Positions 27,738 to 38,600 of a DNA stretch of 64,000 bases are shown here, piece after piece. Origin of the DNA: Sulfolobus islandicus Y.N.15.51 (GTDB lineage: Archaea > Thermoproteota > Thermoprotei_A > Sulfolobales > Sulfolobaceae); the NCBI RefSeq assembly GCF_000022485.1, contig NC_012623.1, forward strand, positions 2,382,501 through 2,446,500, in the 5' to 3' direction. Every line of letters starts with the position of its first letter. Position 1 is the first letter of the stretch. The notes under the pieces were generated by a model. It saw only the letters and a list, made by a program, of their open reading frames with translations. It made no database searches and had not been told where the DNA came from. Made by a program: the position numbers and the translations under genes.

Positions 27738-28151
27738 ATGAAGGTGTACTTCGAGGATATACGCGTCTCTACAACAAGACAGTTTGAATTAGTTGACATT
27801 ACTGACCAAGTTGAGGAAATTGTAGAGAAGAGCGGTGTAAAGAATGGAATCTGTCTAATTTTTGTAGCACATTCAACTGCAGCTATAGTCGCTAATGAAC
27901 ACGAAAGAGGACTAATGGAAGACATTTTAACTAAGATAAAGGAGTTCACTGAACCTTCACGAGGCTGGAAACATAATCTAATTGATGATAACGCACACGC
28001 CCATCTAGGGGCGACCTTTCTAGGGGCGGAAAGAGTGTTCCCAGTTAGAGATGGTAAATTAGTTAGAGGAACGTGGCAAAACATATTCCTAGTTGAGTTA
28101 GATGGACCTAGGAGCGAGAGACATATCACAGTTGAGATCTTAGGAGAGTAG
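27738..28151 (+). CDS. YjbQ/UPF0047 family protein
   Basis: 137 residues, the family's normal size. Conserved pieces are [35 protein letters not shown] and [18 protein letters not shown], which carry the His residues of the metal site. YjbQ proteins are small cytoplasmic enzymes linked to thiamine phosphate synthesis activity. The 3' end overlaps the convergent glucanase gene by 12 bases. Confidence 0.85.
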   Translation: MKVYFEDIRVSTTRQFELVDITDQVEEIVEKSGVKNGICLIFVAHSTAAIVANEHERGLMEDILTKIKEFTEPSRGWKHNLIDDNAHAHLGATFLGAERVFPVRDGKLVRGTWQNIFLVELDGPRSERHITVEILGE

Positions 28152-29105
28152 CCATATTCGCCATGAATACAAATAGTAACCCATTATTGCAGTACCGTGA
28201 TTATCACTGAACTCCATGCCAACTTGTATGGCATCTAAATAGTACGTATTCGGATTATATACATTCATCCCTGCGTTCTCAATAAATTGGCCCATGTTTT
28301 TCAATATATAAGCTATAGGCACTCCACATTCCACTTCGCGTTCTTTTAAGGGTGACAAAAAGTAAACTCCAGTCCAACCGTTGGCCGAACCAGTTCTAGG
28401 CAATACGTATACTTCCCAACTCAAGTTCTCGATCTTACCATTTATAAGTGTTGGGATTGTCATGTTGCCGACATATATGAAATATGGAACATGGGACAAG
28501 TTTTCGCTCCAATACATCCAAATCATCACTTCAAAATCGCCATATTGTAAAGAGGTTACGTTGGGATTTTGGGAAAGCCAAATATCATAGGAGAAATCGT
28601 CAATACTTCCATTAATGAGGTAAACGGAGTAATTAAGAATTGAGTAGAAGTTTGGTAACTGTGAAACAATCATAGGCAAGGATAGGGACTTAAGTTGAGC
28701 TGTCCTATACTCGAATGGCCACCACAATTCTTGACCGTACATTAAACTTGGATAACCATCCACCACGTTTAAGGAAATCTTGTTTATTTGAGATAGATTT
28801 ATCGCTACGTGTAAATAATTATTAAACGTCATGTTAACGTTTCCTAAAGCATATCCTATATTCCATAAAAAGGGTGAAGCCATCAGAGTAGCATTTGTAG
28901 ACGAGTTCACTATTACTAAAGCATCTGCATAATTACCGGAATAGTTCGCAACTATATTGAAAGAGTGATTACGACCAGGGAACAAGGCGTAAATACTAGT
29001 GCTTTTAGTTAAACTAGTATTTTGTTGGAACTTGCCAAATTCTAGAAACGTAATTATACCAAGTATGATTATTACCACGATTAATATGGGAATTAGCTTA
29101 TTCAT
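28140..29105 (-). CDS. GH12 endo-beta-1,4-glucanase, membrane-anchored or secreted
   Basis: 321 residues. A hydrophobic signal/anchor covers residues 4-20, followed by a Ser/Thr-rich stretch and many NxS/T sites, as expected for an exported protein. The catalytic domain has YGQELWWPF, the nucleophile Glu192 in [11 protein letters not shown] and the acid/base Glu298 in [12 protein letters not shown], the two GH12 active-site motifs. S. solfataricus carries several GH12 cellulases/xylanases active at low pH. Expected role is extracellular cleavage of cellulose or related glucans. It converges on yjbQ. Confidence 0.82.
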   Translation of the reverse strand: MNKLIPILIVVIIILGIITFLEFGKFQQNTSLTKSTSIYALFPGRNHSFNIVANYSGNYADALVIVNSSTNATLMASPFLWNIGYALGNVNMTFNNYLHVAINLSQINKISLNVVDGYPSLMYGQELWWPFEYRTAQLKSLSLPMIVSQLPNFYSILNYSVYLINGSIDDFSYDIWLSQNPNVTSLQYGDFEVMIWMYWSENLSHVPYFIYVGNMTIPTLINGKIENLSWEVYVLPRTGSANGWTGVYFLSPLKEREVECGVPIAYILKNMGQFIENAGMNVYNPNTYYLDAIQVGMEFSDNHGTAIMGYYLYSWRIWLLS

Positions 29106-29209
29106 AGATATTACTTACTTTGGCAATTTTAAAAAATTAGTAGGTTAATGCTATTTACGCTCCTAAAAAGTAGGATAGCCCATGTTAAGAATTATAAGTT
29201 AGATTATAA

Positions 29210-29396
29210 GTAACTTATATTATGGGAGCGGTCTTTTCGAATATATTCTAAAAGACAAGGGGATTGGAATAAACGACTGCGTAGAACCTTCCGAAATGGG
29301 TCCGATAGCTGAGAAGAGAGGGCTGAAAGTGAAAAGATGTTACGCAGAGGAATTACCAATTAAACAAACCGTTAATGAATTGTTTGACACCTATTG
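29210..29396 (+). pseudogene. SAM-dependent methyltransferase fragment
   Basis: One frame reads YYGSGLFEYILKDKGIGIND, then CVEPSEMGPIAEKRGLKVKR and CYAEELPIKQTVNELFDTY before a stop. This is the AdoMet-binding core of class I methyltransferases (G-x-G, acidic strand, AEKRGLKV..GYAEELP) with both ends missing. It runs into the EamA-like fragment on the other strand. Confidence 0.65.
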
Positions 29397-29535
29397 AAAG
29401 CCCCTTGCCTAATAGTATGAAAAATACGCTACCTATAGTAACCCTAACTGCACTAACTATCATCGGTGAGGAGTAAACTGTAATAAGTTTAGTTAGAAGG
29501 GTATGAAAGCCCAAAACTATAGCAACTGGAATCAA
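29353..29535 (-). pseudogene. EamA/DMT transporter N-terminal fragment
   Basis: About 60 codons: IPVAIVLGFHTLLTKLITVY, then SSPMIVSAVRVTIGSVFFIL. The pattern of one helix, a short loop and the (A/S)xRxxxGSxFF helix is that of the first EamA repeat. The rest of the approximately 300-residue carrier is absent. Confidence 0.5.
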
Positions 29536-29644
29536 TCCATTTTATAAAGAGATATGGTGTACTGGATAACATGGGGAGAAGTTAGATAGTTAAGTAAAAA
29601 GTTTAACTTTTAACCACTAAACTACTTATCCGAAAGAAAAAAGG

Positions 29645-30868
<1,224 letters not shown>

Positions 30869-31023
30869 AATAATAAACTTGTTGAGGATTATTATAAACC
30901 TTAAATTCAAGATGGTTTATATTTTTCCTTATAATTACGCTTTCTTAACTCTAATTCCGTTTTATAGGAAACTAGTTTATATATTGTGCTTTGTGAATTC
31001 TTCAATTTTCTTAGGTGTCAAGC

Positions 31024-31109
31024 TCGTTAAATTTTATTAAATTCAAAATCAAGCGTTAGATTAAAAATAAGTTTAGCGTTACTTTGATAAAAATTGAAGC
31101 CAATCCGCA
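31024..31109 (+). repeat. Dispersed ~85-bp repeat, copy 2
   Basis: GTTAAATTTTATTAAATTCA, then AAATCAAGCGTTAGATTAAA and CTTTGATAAAAATTGAA: the same order of blocks as 16008-16093 in the same orientation, with scattered substitutions. It lies in the promoter region between the divergent reductase and the YHS-Rdx gene. Confidence 0.6.
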
Positions 31110-31213
31110 AATCACATATATTGAAATTATAAGTTGATTATTAACATAAGTACATTAAGGAAGTTGAAAGTATTTTGGGAAAGTTTTATAATTTACTGAT
31201 ACTTCCTTATTTT

Positions 31214-31615
31214 ATGCAAGATCCCGTTTGTAAAATGGAAGTTGAGAACACTACGCCTTATAGGATAAACTATAGGGGTATAACCTATTACTTCTGTTCT
31301 AAAGGATGTCTAGATGAGTTTAAGAAGAATCTAACTAAATACGTCTCACCAGCTGATCTGAATAAGAAAATTGACGTTAAGATCGTTTACTGCAGGCCTT
31401 GCAAATATATGGATAGGGCGTTAAATCTGGCAAAAGATATTCTATCCTATTTTGAGGAGGTCAATGTTGAACTAGTTCAAGGTGATAGGGGGATACTAGA
31501 TATATATGTTAATGATGAGCTAGTATTTTCTAGATATATAGAAAAAAGGTTCCCAGAAAGTGAGGAGATTCTAAAAAGTATAGGCCAAAAATTACAACTT
31601 GCCAGACAATCTTAA
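31214..31615 (+). CDS. YHS domain fused to SelW/Rdx-type thioredoxin-like domain
   Basis: 133 residues from ATG at 31214; TTTTATAATT some 26 bases upstream supports this start over the longer frame from 31175. Residues 1-48 are a YHS metal-binding domain: DPVCKMEV, YYFCSKGCLDEF. Residues 53-133 match the Rdx family of SelW/SelT/SelH-like proteins, with the redox CxxC in VYCRPCKYMDRAL. The fusion suggests a small redox protein handling a metal or thiol substrate (inference). The 3' end overlaps the next, convergent gene by 24 bases. Confidence 0.75.
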   Translation: MQDPVCKMEVENTTPYRINYRGITYYFCSKGCLDEFKKNLTKYVSPADLNKKIDVKIVYCRPCKYMDRALNLAKDILSYFEEVNVELVQGDRGILDIYVNDELVFSRYIEKRFPESEEILKSIGQKLQLARQS

Positions 31616-31852
31616 GATATCCTCTATAATATTGTCAATATCTTTAACATTACTATAATTCTTTTTTATATCTTCTATTGTTATCTTCTTTTCTGTAAGA
31701 TGTTTAACCAGAACATCAGTGGCTATTTTAGTTAAGATCTCAACATCTATCTTGTATTTATCTTCTAATTGTCTTACTACATCATCTACTGTACACATTT
31801 TAACGTCAGTAGGAGCTGATAACCCCTTAAGGTCTTTTAATTTCCAACTCAT
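31592..31852 (-). CDS. Small hypothetical protein, helical
   Basis: 86 residues, acidic/basic and predicted helical (CTVDDVVRQLEDKYKIDVEI, KKITIEDIKKNYSNVKDIDN). No membrane segment and no family recognised. ATG at 31852 is preceded by AT-rich sequence. The 24-base tail overlap with the YHS-Rdx gene is convergent. Coding character looks good: no stop and a typical Sulfolobales codon pattern. Confidence 0.5.
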   Translation of the reverse strand: MSWKLKDLKGLSAPTDVKMCTVDDVVRQLEDKYKIDVEILTKIATDVLVKHLTEKKITIEDIKKNYSNVKDIDNIIEDILRLSGKL

Positions 31853-31994
31853 TATAGGGGATATTGTTTACACAAGTTAAAATCCTTTTCCTTCAGTGTG
31901 CTTTGGTAATATGTTCAATTAATTTCATAAAAATAATATAATATAAAATGAATTTCTCAGAATTAATATATTAATTTCAAATTTTTCAAACTCA

Positions 31995-32480
31995 TGCTCT
32001 AATACAAGGAGATTTGCTGGATAAAACCTCATTCTCCATCATACCGATACTTGAACCAGTGAGAATCAATAAAATTTTACTATCCTTTAATTTCTCAATC
32101 CCAAACTCTCTGAATTAGCGAGGTGACTCTCTCACTTTCAATTAAATACTGAACTTAGTCTATTGATAAAACAACCTCTCTATAATCTCATCGACAAAGT
32201 ACATCAAAAGTTCGTCTAGGCTGACATTTAGTGGCTTAAAATAAGCCTTTCCGGTAAATGACACTAATTCTTCTTTAAGCCTATTAACGTTACTTGTCAA
32301 ACCGTCAGAAGTACACAAATGTTAAATCGCTTTTTCCCATTAATAAACTGTTTAATGATCTCGGTCTTTCCAATCTTCCTCCCATAAATTATTATTAATT
32401 GAGCCTTATTCTCTATACCTATCCTCTAAAAATTTAAACTCTTTTCCAGCTCAATAAAAAGCGGTACCCTAATTATAGTC
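31995..32480 (-). pseudogene. Archaeal AAA ATPase (DUF234-type) remnant
   Basis: Several frames joined give FIELEKSLNF, ENKAQLIIIYGRRKIGKTEI (Walker A region), IKQFINGKKRFN, later VVLSID.VQYLIESERVTSLIQRVW (decayed Walker B, DEFQYL in intact members) and a SSIGMMENE-like sensor region. This is the mobile archaeal ATPase family with GRRxxGKT. Multiple stops and frameshifts make it clearly dead. It lies next to the HEPN-MNT pair and decayed IS sequences. Confidence 0.7.
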
Positions 32481-32977
32481 TAGATACCACTTATTAAGCT
32501 ATCATAAAATGGGAGAAAAATATTATGGTAAAAGGAAAAGAATGAAAACCATGTTCATTAAATCGTATTGAATGGAAAATAAGCCGTTTTTGGAGTGTAA
32601 TACATATAATAATTTTGTTAATTAGTAAATCATATAAAGTATCAGTCCATTTAATTTATGAAAAGATTTATCCATAGAGAGAAAAATGTACAATTTTTCC
32701 GGAAATTTTCTATATATTAACATATTTAAAGGAATTTTAAAGATTTAAACTAAATTTCAATATTGAACTATTATCTACATTTGGGAGATCAGAAATAAGG
32801 AGTATCTCACTGATAAGACAGAAAATCGTCCTATGATTTATACAAGGTTGATAAATGATATTAAATATCATGAAATTATATGAAGTTAGCTACTTGGAAT
32901 CTGGAATAAAGGAAACCGTTGCACTAATCGAGGTTAAGCGGGCATGAACTTAATAAGTTAAGTTACCACACTTTTTT
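32481..32977. other. Intergenic stretch without a supported gene
   Basis: About 500 bp of AT-rich sequence. A 25-codon frame (MKLYEVSYLESGIKETVALI..., 32870-32947) ends 31 bp before the HEPN gene and has no recognisable family. Nothing else supported. Confidence 0.3.
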
Positions 32978-33370
32978 ATGGTAAGCAGAGTTGATGACTG
33001 GCTTAGACAAGCTGAGAGAAATCTTAGATCGGCGGAGATTAATTATCAGAATGAGCTCTACGAGGAAGCTTGTTATGAGTCTCAACAGACTGCCGAGAAA
33101 GCAGTTAAAGCGTTACTAAGTTATTTTCATAAAGAACTAAGGGGACATTCGATTACCTTTCTTTTACAATCCTCTTCTATCCAAATTCCCAGTGAGATAT
33201 TGAAATGCGCTCAAGAGCTCGATAAGCATTATATCCCTTCTCGCTATCCCGATGCGTATGACCAAGGTGCTCCTGCTGATTATTATAACAAGGATGATGC
33301 AGATAGATGTTTAAATTGCGGTAAGAGGATTTTATCATGGGTAGAGGGAATTGTTAGAGGAACTGTGTAA
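32978..33370 (+). CDS. HEPN domain protein (toxin-type partner)
   Basis: 130 residues. RVDDWLRQAERNLRSAEINY and YEEACYESQQTAEKAVKALL are the signature of minimal HEPN proteins (COG2250), with the later ELRGHSITFLL helix. HEPN proteins are RNases or regulatory partners in HEPN-MNT toxin-antitoxin pairs. The stop lies inside the next gene (20-base overlap), which encodes the MNT nucleotidyltransferase, so the two are translated together. Confidence 0.8.
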   Translation: MVSRVDDWLRQAERNLRSAEINYQNELYEEACYESQQTAEKAVKALLSYFHKELRGHSITFLLQSSSIQIPSEILKCAQELDKHYIPSRYPDAYDQGAPADYYNKDDADRCLNCGKRILSWVEGIVRGTV

Positions 33371-33722
33371 GATTTATTCTAAGTTTAATCCAAAACTGGT
33401 CATATTATTTGGCTCCTATGCCAGAGGAGATTACACTAGTGAGAGTGATATAGACGTTCTAGTAGTTTCCGATATATTCTCTAGAGATCCGAGAGAAAGC
33501 TTTGGTATGGCCTATAATTTAAAATTTCCTCAAGTAATGCCTGTGGCAATGAATACTCAGGTTTTTTTGAAGAAACTGGATGAAGGTTCAACTTTTATTC
33601 TGGAGATTATAGAAGATGGAAAAATACTGTGCGGAGAGAAGGAATTTGAAAGAGAAGTATTGGAGAGGTATAAGAAAATTAGGAAGAGGTTTAGGAGAAA
33701 GGGTAGACTGTGGGAATGGTGA
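33351..33722 (+). CDS. MNT-type nucleotidyltransferase (antitoxin)
   Basis: 123 residues from TTG. The polymerase-beta-like core is VILFGSYARGDYTSESDIDVLVV, the GSxxRG..S.SDxD motif of minimal nucleotidyltransferases. These antitoxins neutralise HEPN toxins, in some systems by AMPylating them. A basic C-terminal tail (YKKIRKRFRRKGRLW) is present. The gene overlaps the HEPN gene by 20 bases; toxin first, antitoxin second is the usual HEPN-MNT order in archaea. Confidence 0.82.
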   Translation: MLEELCKIYSKFNPKLVILFGSYARGDYTSESDIDVLVVSDIFSRDPRESFGMAYNLKFPQVMPVAMNTQVFLKKLDEGSTFILEIIEDGKILCGEKEFEREVLERYKKIRKRFRRKGRLWEW

Positions 33723-33894
33723 TTTGCAAATAATGGTCTAAATAGCTAAAAGGTATACGTAAGGAAATATTGTATCCCTTAACGCTGGTAATATGTATCG
33801 TTGCTGAGGTTTTTATTCGCACGATATTTTGTTGGGACATTTTTAAAAAGTTTTCAAGCCTCCCTCAAACTACAAGGATTTTCCGATATCGGTA

Positions 33895-34428
33895 GACCCC
33901 AAAATCATTTTACAAAAATTATCTCAGTGAATTATTTACATAATAATAGAAAATTTAGAAACTAATAGGAAAAATTTAAGGTTGGGAGAGCGGGTATTAC
34001 TAGTGGGAGATACAACTTGGTAACACCAACCTCTCCCAACCAAGTAGATATTCACCAAGTCAAAAATAAGTTGTCTTCTATCCTGGACTTCCAAGGAAGA
34101 AAAAGCGGAACAAATGAAACAAGTACTAGTCTCAGCAGCAATAACAAGAGACTCAGTAGAAAATAAGGCAAAACAGTACTGCATCTCACCACAAACAGTA
34201 AGAAACTACGTAGAACAAACAGTAATAGACAAGATAATGGAGAGAATAAAGAAGCCCTCAATAAAAAATCTTATTAAAAAACACAGACCAATAAGAATTT
34301 CGATAGAGTGGACTTCAATAGAATACGATGGTAAACCAGTAGAAGGATCAAGAGGATCAGAACACGGTTACGCTTAGAACTACGCTACAACATAAGTTAA
34401 TGGGAAAATCCTTGTACTAGTGTTAACA
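33895..34428 (+). mobile_element. 5' remnant of an IS with broken transposase N-terminus
   Basis: Begins GACCCCAAAATCATTTTACA, as at 17001. A perfect 11-bp inverted repeat GGTTGGGAGAG/CTCTCCCAACC follows. The transposase starts QVDIHQVKNKLSSILDFQGR, shifts frame, and continues KAEQMKQVLVSAAITRDSVE, KQYCISPQTVRNYVEQ, up to SIEWTSIEYDGKPVEG and a stop within HGYA.NYAT. ISH3-like is my best assignment. Only the first third is present; a second remnant of the same family is at 17001. Confidence 0.65.
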
Positions 34429-34530
34429 CGTAAGTATGGGAATCTCTTTTTTAGCGTAAAAAATGAGATGGAAAAATTCAGAAGAAAATTCTGGTTTATG
34501 TTAATTTTTTGTAGAAAAGTTTGTATAAGC

Positions 34531-34605
34531 GAGGGCGGACCTAATTATATGCCACAAACTAAAGGTGTTAAGCAAGCTAATAGGGACTTCGTTAGGTCCG
34601 CCCTC
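34531..34605. repeat. Perfect 14-bp inverted repeat enclosing 47 bp
   Basis: GAGGGCGGACCTAA (34531-34544) and TTAGGTCCGCCCTC (34592-34605) are exact complements. The GC-rich arms stand out from the AT-rich surroundings. It could be the ends of a tiny mobile unit, a subterminal IS hairpin or a long-hairpin RNA. An open frame (34420-34638) runs through it but is probably not coding. From 34640 to 34800 I see nothing. Confidence 0.6.
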
Positions 34606-34804
34606 AAGAGAGTGTCCCAAACGCAAATAATTCAATAAATATAGTATGATAGAAAAACAATCTTATAATTAATTAAGAATAAAATACAATTATATCTTTC
34701 AGTATAACGAGAGATTAAGCTTATATTGTAATGGAAAATAATCACGTATAGAGAAAAACGGAATTTCCAACATAGTCCACACTACCTCGATCAACTCACG
34801 CGCT

Positions 34805-35790
34805 ACAAGTTAGTGGGCGAGTTGGCTCTCGGGAACCCGCGAGAGCACTGAGGTATAGATGGAGCAGTTATAGATCAACGCAACAACGTAGACGAAGAGT
34901 TCTACCATATCCTTTTCAGTAGCGTAAGGCCTCCAATATCTACTCAAGAAGATCCCGAAGAACTCCACGTACCTCCTAAAACTCGGAAAACCTATCAACC
35001 AAGTCGACGCTTTCCCCACGAATCCCCTATCCACTACCTTATAACCGCCATGGGAAAAGCCCACCTTGTTATCGGGAAAATTAGCCAGTTCCACTTGAAT
35101 CGCGTGGATTAACATTTTGAGTGACATGAGAATGAAGACCTTGAAGCCAAAGTAACTTCTATTTCTCTTCTTGGTGAACTCTCCCTTGAACCTTCTTCTA
35201 GCCTTGCACTGCATGTATTGGTAGAGTAGCTTTGCTGCCTCCTTGTACTTTCCCTACCTTAAGCTCAATTGGAACTTCTTCCACAATTGTTTCTTTTACC
35301 GAAGGGTACCTCTATCAAGAAGTCTACAGCCCACAGTTTCCAGACCTTGCCGAACAACGTACTACTTGGTAAGTAGTCCGCAAACTTACTCAACTTCCGC
35401 TCCAGTTCTCGTTAAAAACTGGTTTGATGTTTGCACTAAACTTCTTGGCCCTTCTGTGGATTTCGGACTTGCATTCCCCTAGGAACCATCTTACTACCAC
35501 GTCGGTTCGGTAGAAGCTCCAAACGTCTCTGTAAGAACACGTCCACACGATCATTACTATTAAAGCCCTTAATATGAAGAGGTCATCTAGACGCGATAAT
35601 ACTTCTGACGTGATTAGTACGTAGTTCATTTTCACAAGTGTTTTATGCTTTGATGATAATTCTTCATAGGGAACTGGACCGTTGTAGTGCACGATCCAGG
35701 GTTCCATAAGCATCGGTACTACATGGTCCCAGTTCCCTCTAAGTATTACTCTACTTTTAGCTTCAAGAGAAAATTCAAAATTTCTCAATA
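34805..35790 (-). mobile_element. Decayed IS5-like transposase (ISC1058-like)
   Basis: Two large open pieces belong to one gene. The N-terminal piece (35390-35788) reads WDHVVPMLMEPWIVHYNGPV and VWSFYRTDVVVRWFLGECKS. The C-terminal piece (34810-35214) has VVDRGFVGKAS, a DDE-type Asp, and LSRYWRPYATEKDMVELFVY. Stops and frameshifts between 35215 and 35390 separate them. The sequence resembles IS5-group transposases of Sulfolobus from memory; the exact name is not secure. No intact termini recognised. Confidence 0.6.
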
Positions 35791-35981
35791 ACTTATCTCT
35801 ATTTTTGAATAATTATCTATAAACTTGTACATAGATTTATTAAATTATTTGCACTTGGGATGCTCTCTTAAAGAGAATCAATAACGTAAGAATTGTCTTT
35901 ACTGTAGTTATGGTATACTCTTCTAGCTATAGAATAATCTTATCCGCAAATTATTTAAATCGTTCTCCCTTCTTTATTAGT

Positions 35982-36404
35982 ATGGAAGATCCTAAGATCA
36001 TTGAGGAAATATTCAAAAATGCTGATCATGTTTTCAGATATGTAGGAGCTAAAGTGCTTCTCCTAGAGCAAGGTAGAGCAGTAGTTGAAATACCTTTTAA
36101 GGAAGAATTAACTAGAAGGGGCAACGTATTACACGGAGGAATAATAATGACTGCGATTGACTTCACTGGAGGTCTTGCAGCGTTTACTGTTAATGATGGT
36201 GTAGATCAAGTTACACAAGAACTTAAGGTTAACTTTCTGGAGCCTATGTATAAGGGGCCGTTTAGAGTTGAGGGTAAGGTTCTTAGGAAAGGCAGTACAG
36301 TAATAGTTGTTGAGATAGAGTTTAGAGATGCTGAAGGCAATTTAGGGGCTAAGGCATTAGGCTCATGGTATATTTTAAGAAAGAAAGTCCAAGGTGCTTT
36401 GTGA
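35982..36404 (+). CDS. Hotdog-fold thioesterase (PaaI-like)
   Basis: 140 residues from ATG at 35982 ([11 protein letters not shown]); TTATTTAAAT 22-31 bases upstream supports this leaderless start rather than the longer frame from 35910. The PaaI/4HBT motif is [20 protein letters not shown], with HGG and Asp of the active site, and the central strands [14 protein letters not shown] and [17 protein letters not shown] follow. It hydrolyses acyl-CoA thioesters; the substrate is unknown. It is an intact gene between two IS remnants. Confidence 0.85.
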   Translation: MEDPKIIEEIFKNADHVFRYVGAKVLLLEQGRAVVEIPFKEELTRRGNVLHGGIIMTAIDFTGGLAAFTVNDGVDQVTQELKVNFLEPMYKGPFRVEGKVLRKGSTVIVVEIEFRDAEGNLGAKALGSWYILRKKVQGAL

Positions 36405-37234
36405 GCTATTTCACATTATACAAAAATTTATAAATAATTATACCGAGTATTACCCATGGGAAAGAGTAAGTACAAGAGGGATTGGCACAAGTACGACGAG
36501 AACGTTATAACGAGATATACCCTAATGTTCCCCTTCTACGTCTTCGAACACTGGTTTACTAGCAGAGGAGAATAGGAATGCCAAGAAAACCTACAAGGCA
36601 CCAAAGGAGTTCAACGAATTCCTAGCATTCCTCCACACCTTCCTACCTTATATAGAAGGAGTATTGAGAGCACTAGAAAGACTGAAAATCATCAAGCCTA
36701 GACTACTCAACAATATGGGAAAGAGTAAGAAACATGAACATAAAATTCCCAGAGGCAAATGACCAACTAGAAGCAGACGCAACGGGAATAAGCACAAACA
36801 AAGGAGGACAATACATTATCGCAAAATGGGGAAAAACCAAGGACTCAAAATTCCTCAAGATCGAAATAGTAATTGATAAGGACCAATTCAACGTAATAAA
36901 CGCTGAAGTAACCAGCAACGAAGTTGAGACTGCAGTTAAGACAGTTAAGGATTTACAAGATAAGGGAAAGAAGTTTTATGGAGATAAAGCTTATGATGTC
37001 AATTTACAAGACTGGGGTTGAGGTTGTTGTCCCACCTAGGAAGAACGCTTCTACTAGGCGTGGCCATCCTGCTAGGCTGTAAGGGAGTTCAAGAAGTTGG
37101 GTTATAATCGTTGGAGGGAGGAGAAGGGTTATGGTGTTAGGTGGAGGATTGAGTCCTTATTCTCTGCTGTGAAGCGTACTTTTGGGGAATCTGTTAGGGC
37201 TACAAGGCACTACATGCTGACGCCTCTAACAAAC

Positions 37235-38395
37235 CTATGGGGATAACGAGTCTAGCGCGTCTCCCACGTCGAAGTCCTTGACATTAACTTCCTTACCCCT
37301 AGGAATCCTAAAACTCTTCTTGACAACTCCCTTGTAAACACCGTCCTTTATAACATGATAACAAATGCTTGCAAGCTTTCCGGCAAGAGCACAAGTAGCT
37401 TGAGTAACACTCTTCCCCCTAGCAATAAGCCTCTCATAATACCCTTTAAAAGGCTCAAGACCCCTAGCAACCTTGGCAACCAAGTAGAGAGCTCTACGCA
37501 AATACTTATTACCCCTAATCATACCGGAGTGAGACTCGCTATCACCACTCTGCTTAGTTTTGGGTGCAAAGCTTGCATAAGCCCTAGCAGCCTTAGAACT
37601 GGAAAAACGGGAAACATCACCGAACTCAGCGTAAATAGTTGCAGCACTAATCAAACCAATCCCGGGGATCTTACTCAACTCAATTACTGGTTTTGGAATC
37701 TTGGAAATTATCATATCCTCAACCTCCTTAATCATTTTCTCCAAGTTTTTTAACAGTTCAACTAATTGTTTTAACGCTAGTTTTTCCGCGTCGTTTAAGT
37801 TTCTCCCTAGTTTTTCTTTTAGTTCCTCCTTCTCTTCCTTGCTTAGTCCCTCCCCCTTTACTAGCTTTTCAAGTAGTTTTCTTCCCTTCTTGTCGAATGG
37901 TTGTATTTTATATCCCGCGAATTCTAATATTTTCCTTATCTCGTTCTTTACTTGTGTTGTCTTCTCTACTAAGCTTTCCCTATATCTCGTTAGTTCTCTT
38001 AGCTCCATTATTTCTCCTGTTGGTATGTATGATCCCTTGATTACTCCGGTCATGTGTGCTACTAGTAACCTTTGTGCGTCGAGTTTGTCTGTCTTTTTCC
38101 CTAGTATTTCTGTTAGGTGTAGTGGGTTTATTACTGTTACCTTGTATCCTTTTTCCGTTAGTTTTTCGTGTAGGTAGAAGTAATATATTCCAGTTGCCTC
38201 TATTATTCCTTCCTTATATTCTCCTAGGAATTTAATTAGTTCCTCTATTCCCTCGTTGTCGTGGTTGAATTCCTTTACCTCCTTGACGTATACTGCTGAT
38301 TTTTCTTGTTCTACTACTAGTTCTCCCTTTGCTGCTGTTAGTTTGCTTTGTGAAATATCAATTGCGAAGGCCTTGTTTGTAACTTTTAATTCCAT
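37235..38395 (-). CDS. IS110-family DEDD transposase/recombinase
   Basis: 386 residues, normal for the family. The RuvC-like DEDD residues are seen in AFAIDISQSKL, GIIEATGIYYFYLHE and KTDKLDAQRLL. The C-terminal Tnp domain has a helix-hairpin-helix (SKIPGIGLISAATIYAEFGD) and the catalytic Ser region in KQSGDSESHSGMIRGNKYLR. It recombines donor and target DNA under direction of a bridge RNA. The gene is complete, with no internal stop, so the element may still be active. Confidence 0.88.
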   Translation of the reverse strand: MELKVTNKAFAIDISQSKLTAAKGELVVEQEKSAVYVKEVKEFNHDNEGIEELIKFLGEYKEGIIEATGIYYFYLHEKLTEKGYKVTVINPLHLTEILGKKTDKLDAQRLLVAHMTGVIKGSYIPTGEIMELRELTRYRESLVEKTTQVKNEIRKILEFAGYKIQPFDKKGRKLLEKLVKGEGLSKEEKEELKEKLGRNLNDAEKLALKQLVELLKNLEKMIKEVEDMIISKIPKPVIELSKIPGIGLISAATIYAEFGDVSRFSSSKAARAYASFAPKTKQSGDSESHSGMIRGNKYLRRALYLVAKVARGLEPFKGYYERLIARGKSVTQATCALAGKLASICYHVIKDGVYKGVVKKSFRIPRGKEVNVKDFDVGDALDSLSP

Positions 38396-38473
38396 GCTTG
38401 TGTATTACGCGTTTCTCGAGATATTTTTTGTTCTCATAATACCTTGTTTTCTTTGCATAGTGTTAAGTGTTTC

Positions 38474-38600
38474 AGCCCCTAGAGTATTTTGTTACAACCT
38501 CCTACTCGGGGTTTTTATCCCCTCTTGTTAGATCGTTCTAGGGGCTTCACAGCTAGCCTTGTAGATGGGGTTTTATCCCCATGTTTTCTATGAGCTTATG
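38474..38600 (-). ncRNA. Candidate bridge RNA of the IS110 element
   Basis: In transposase orientation the first stem-loop is UAGAAAAC, AUGGGG, AUAAAA, CCCCAU, CUACAAGG without gaps. CUACAAGG is complementary to the right target half plus core (CCTTGTAG). UAGAAAAC matches the left target half TAAAAAAC with one G:T wobble. A second loop is closed by AGCCCCUAGA/UCUAGGGGCU (10 bp) around a GGGG-AUAAAA-CCCC hairpin; GUAGG beside it could pair with CCTAC at the left end of the element. This is the target-loop/donor-loop architecture of bridge RNAs. The transcript ends are not known. Confidence 0.65.

Noticed and set aside
34420-34638. 72-codon frame through the 14-bp inverted repeat
   Set aside because: It spans the end of an IS remnant and a perfect hairpin, with no family and no ribosome site.
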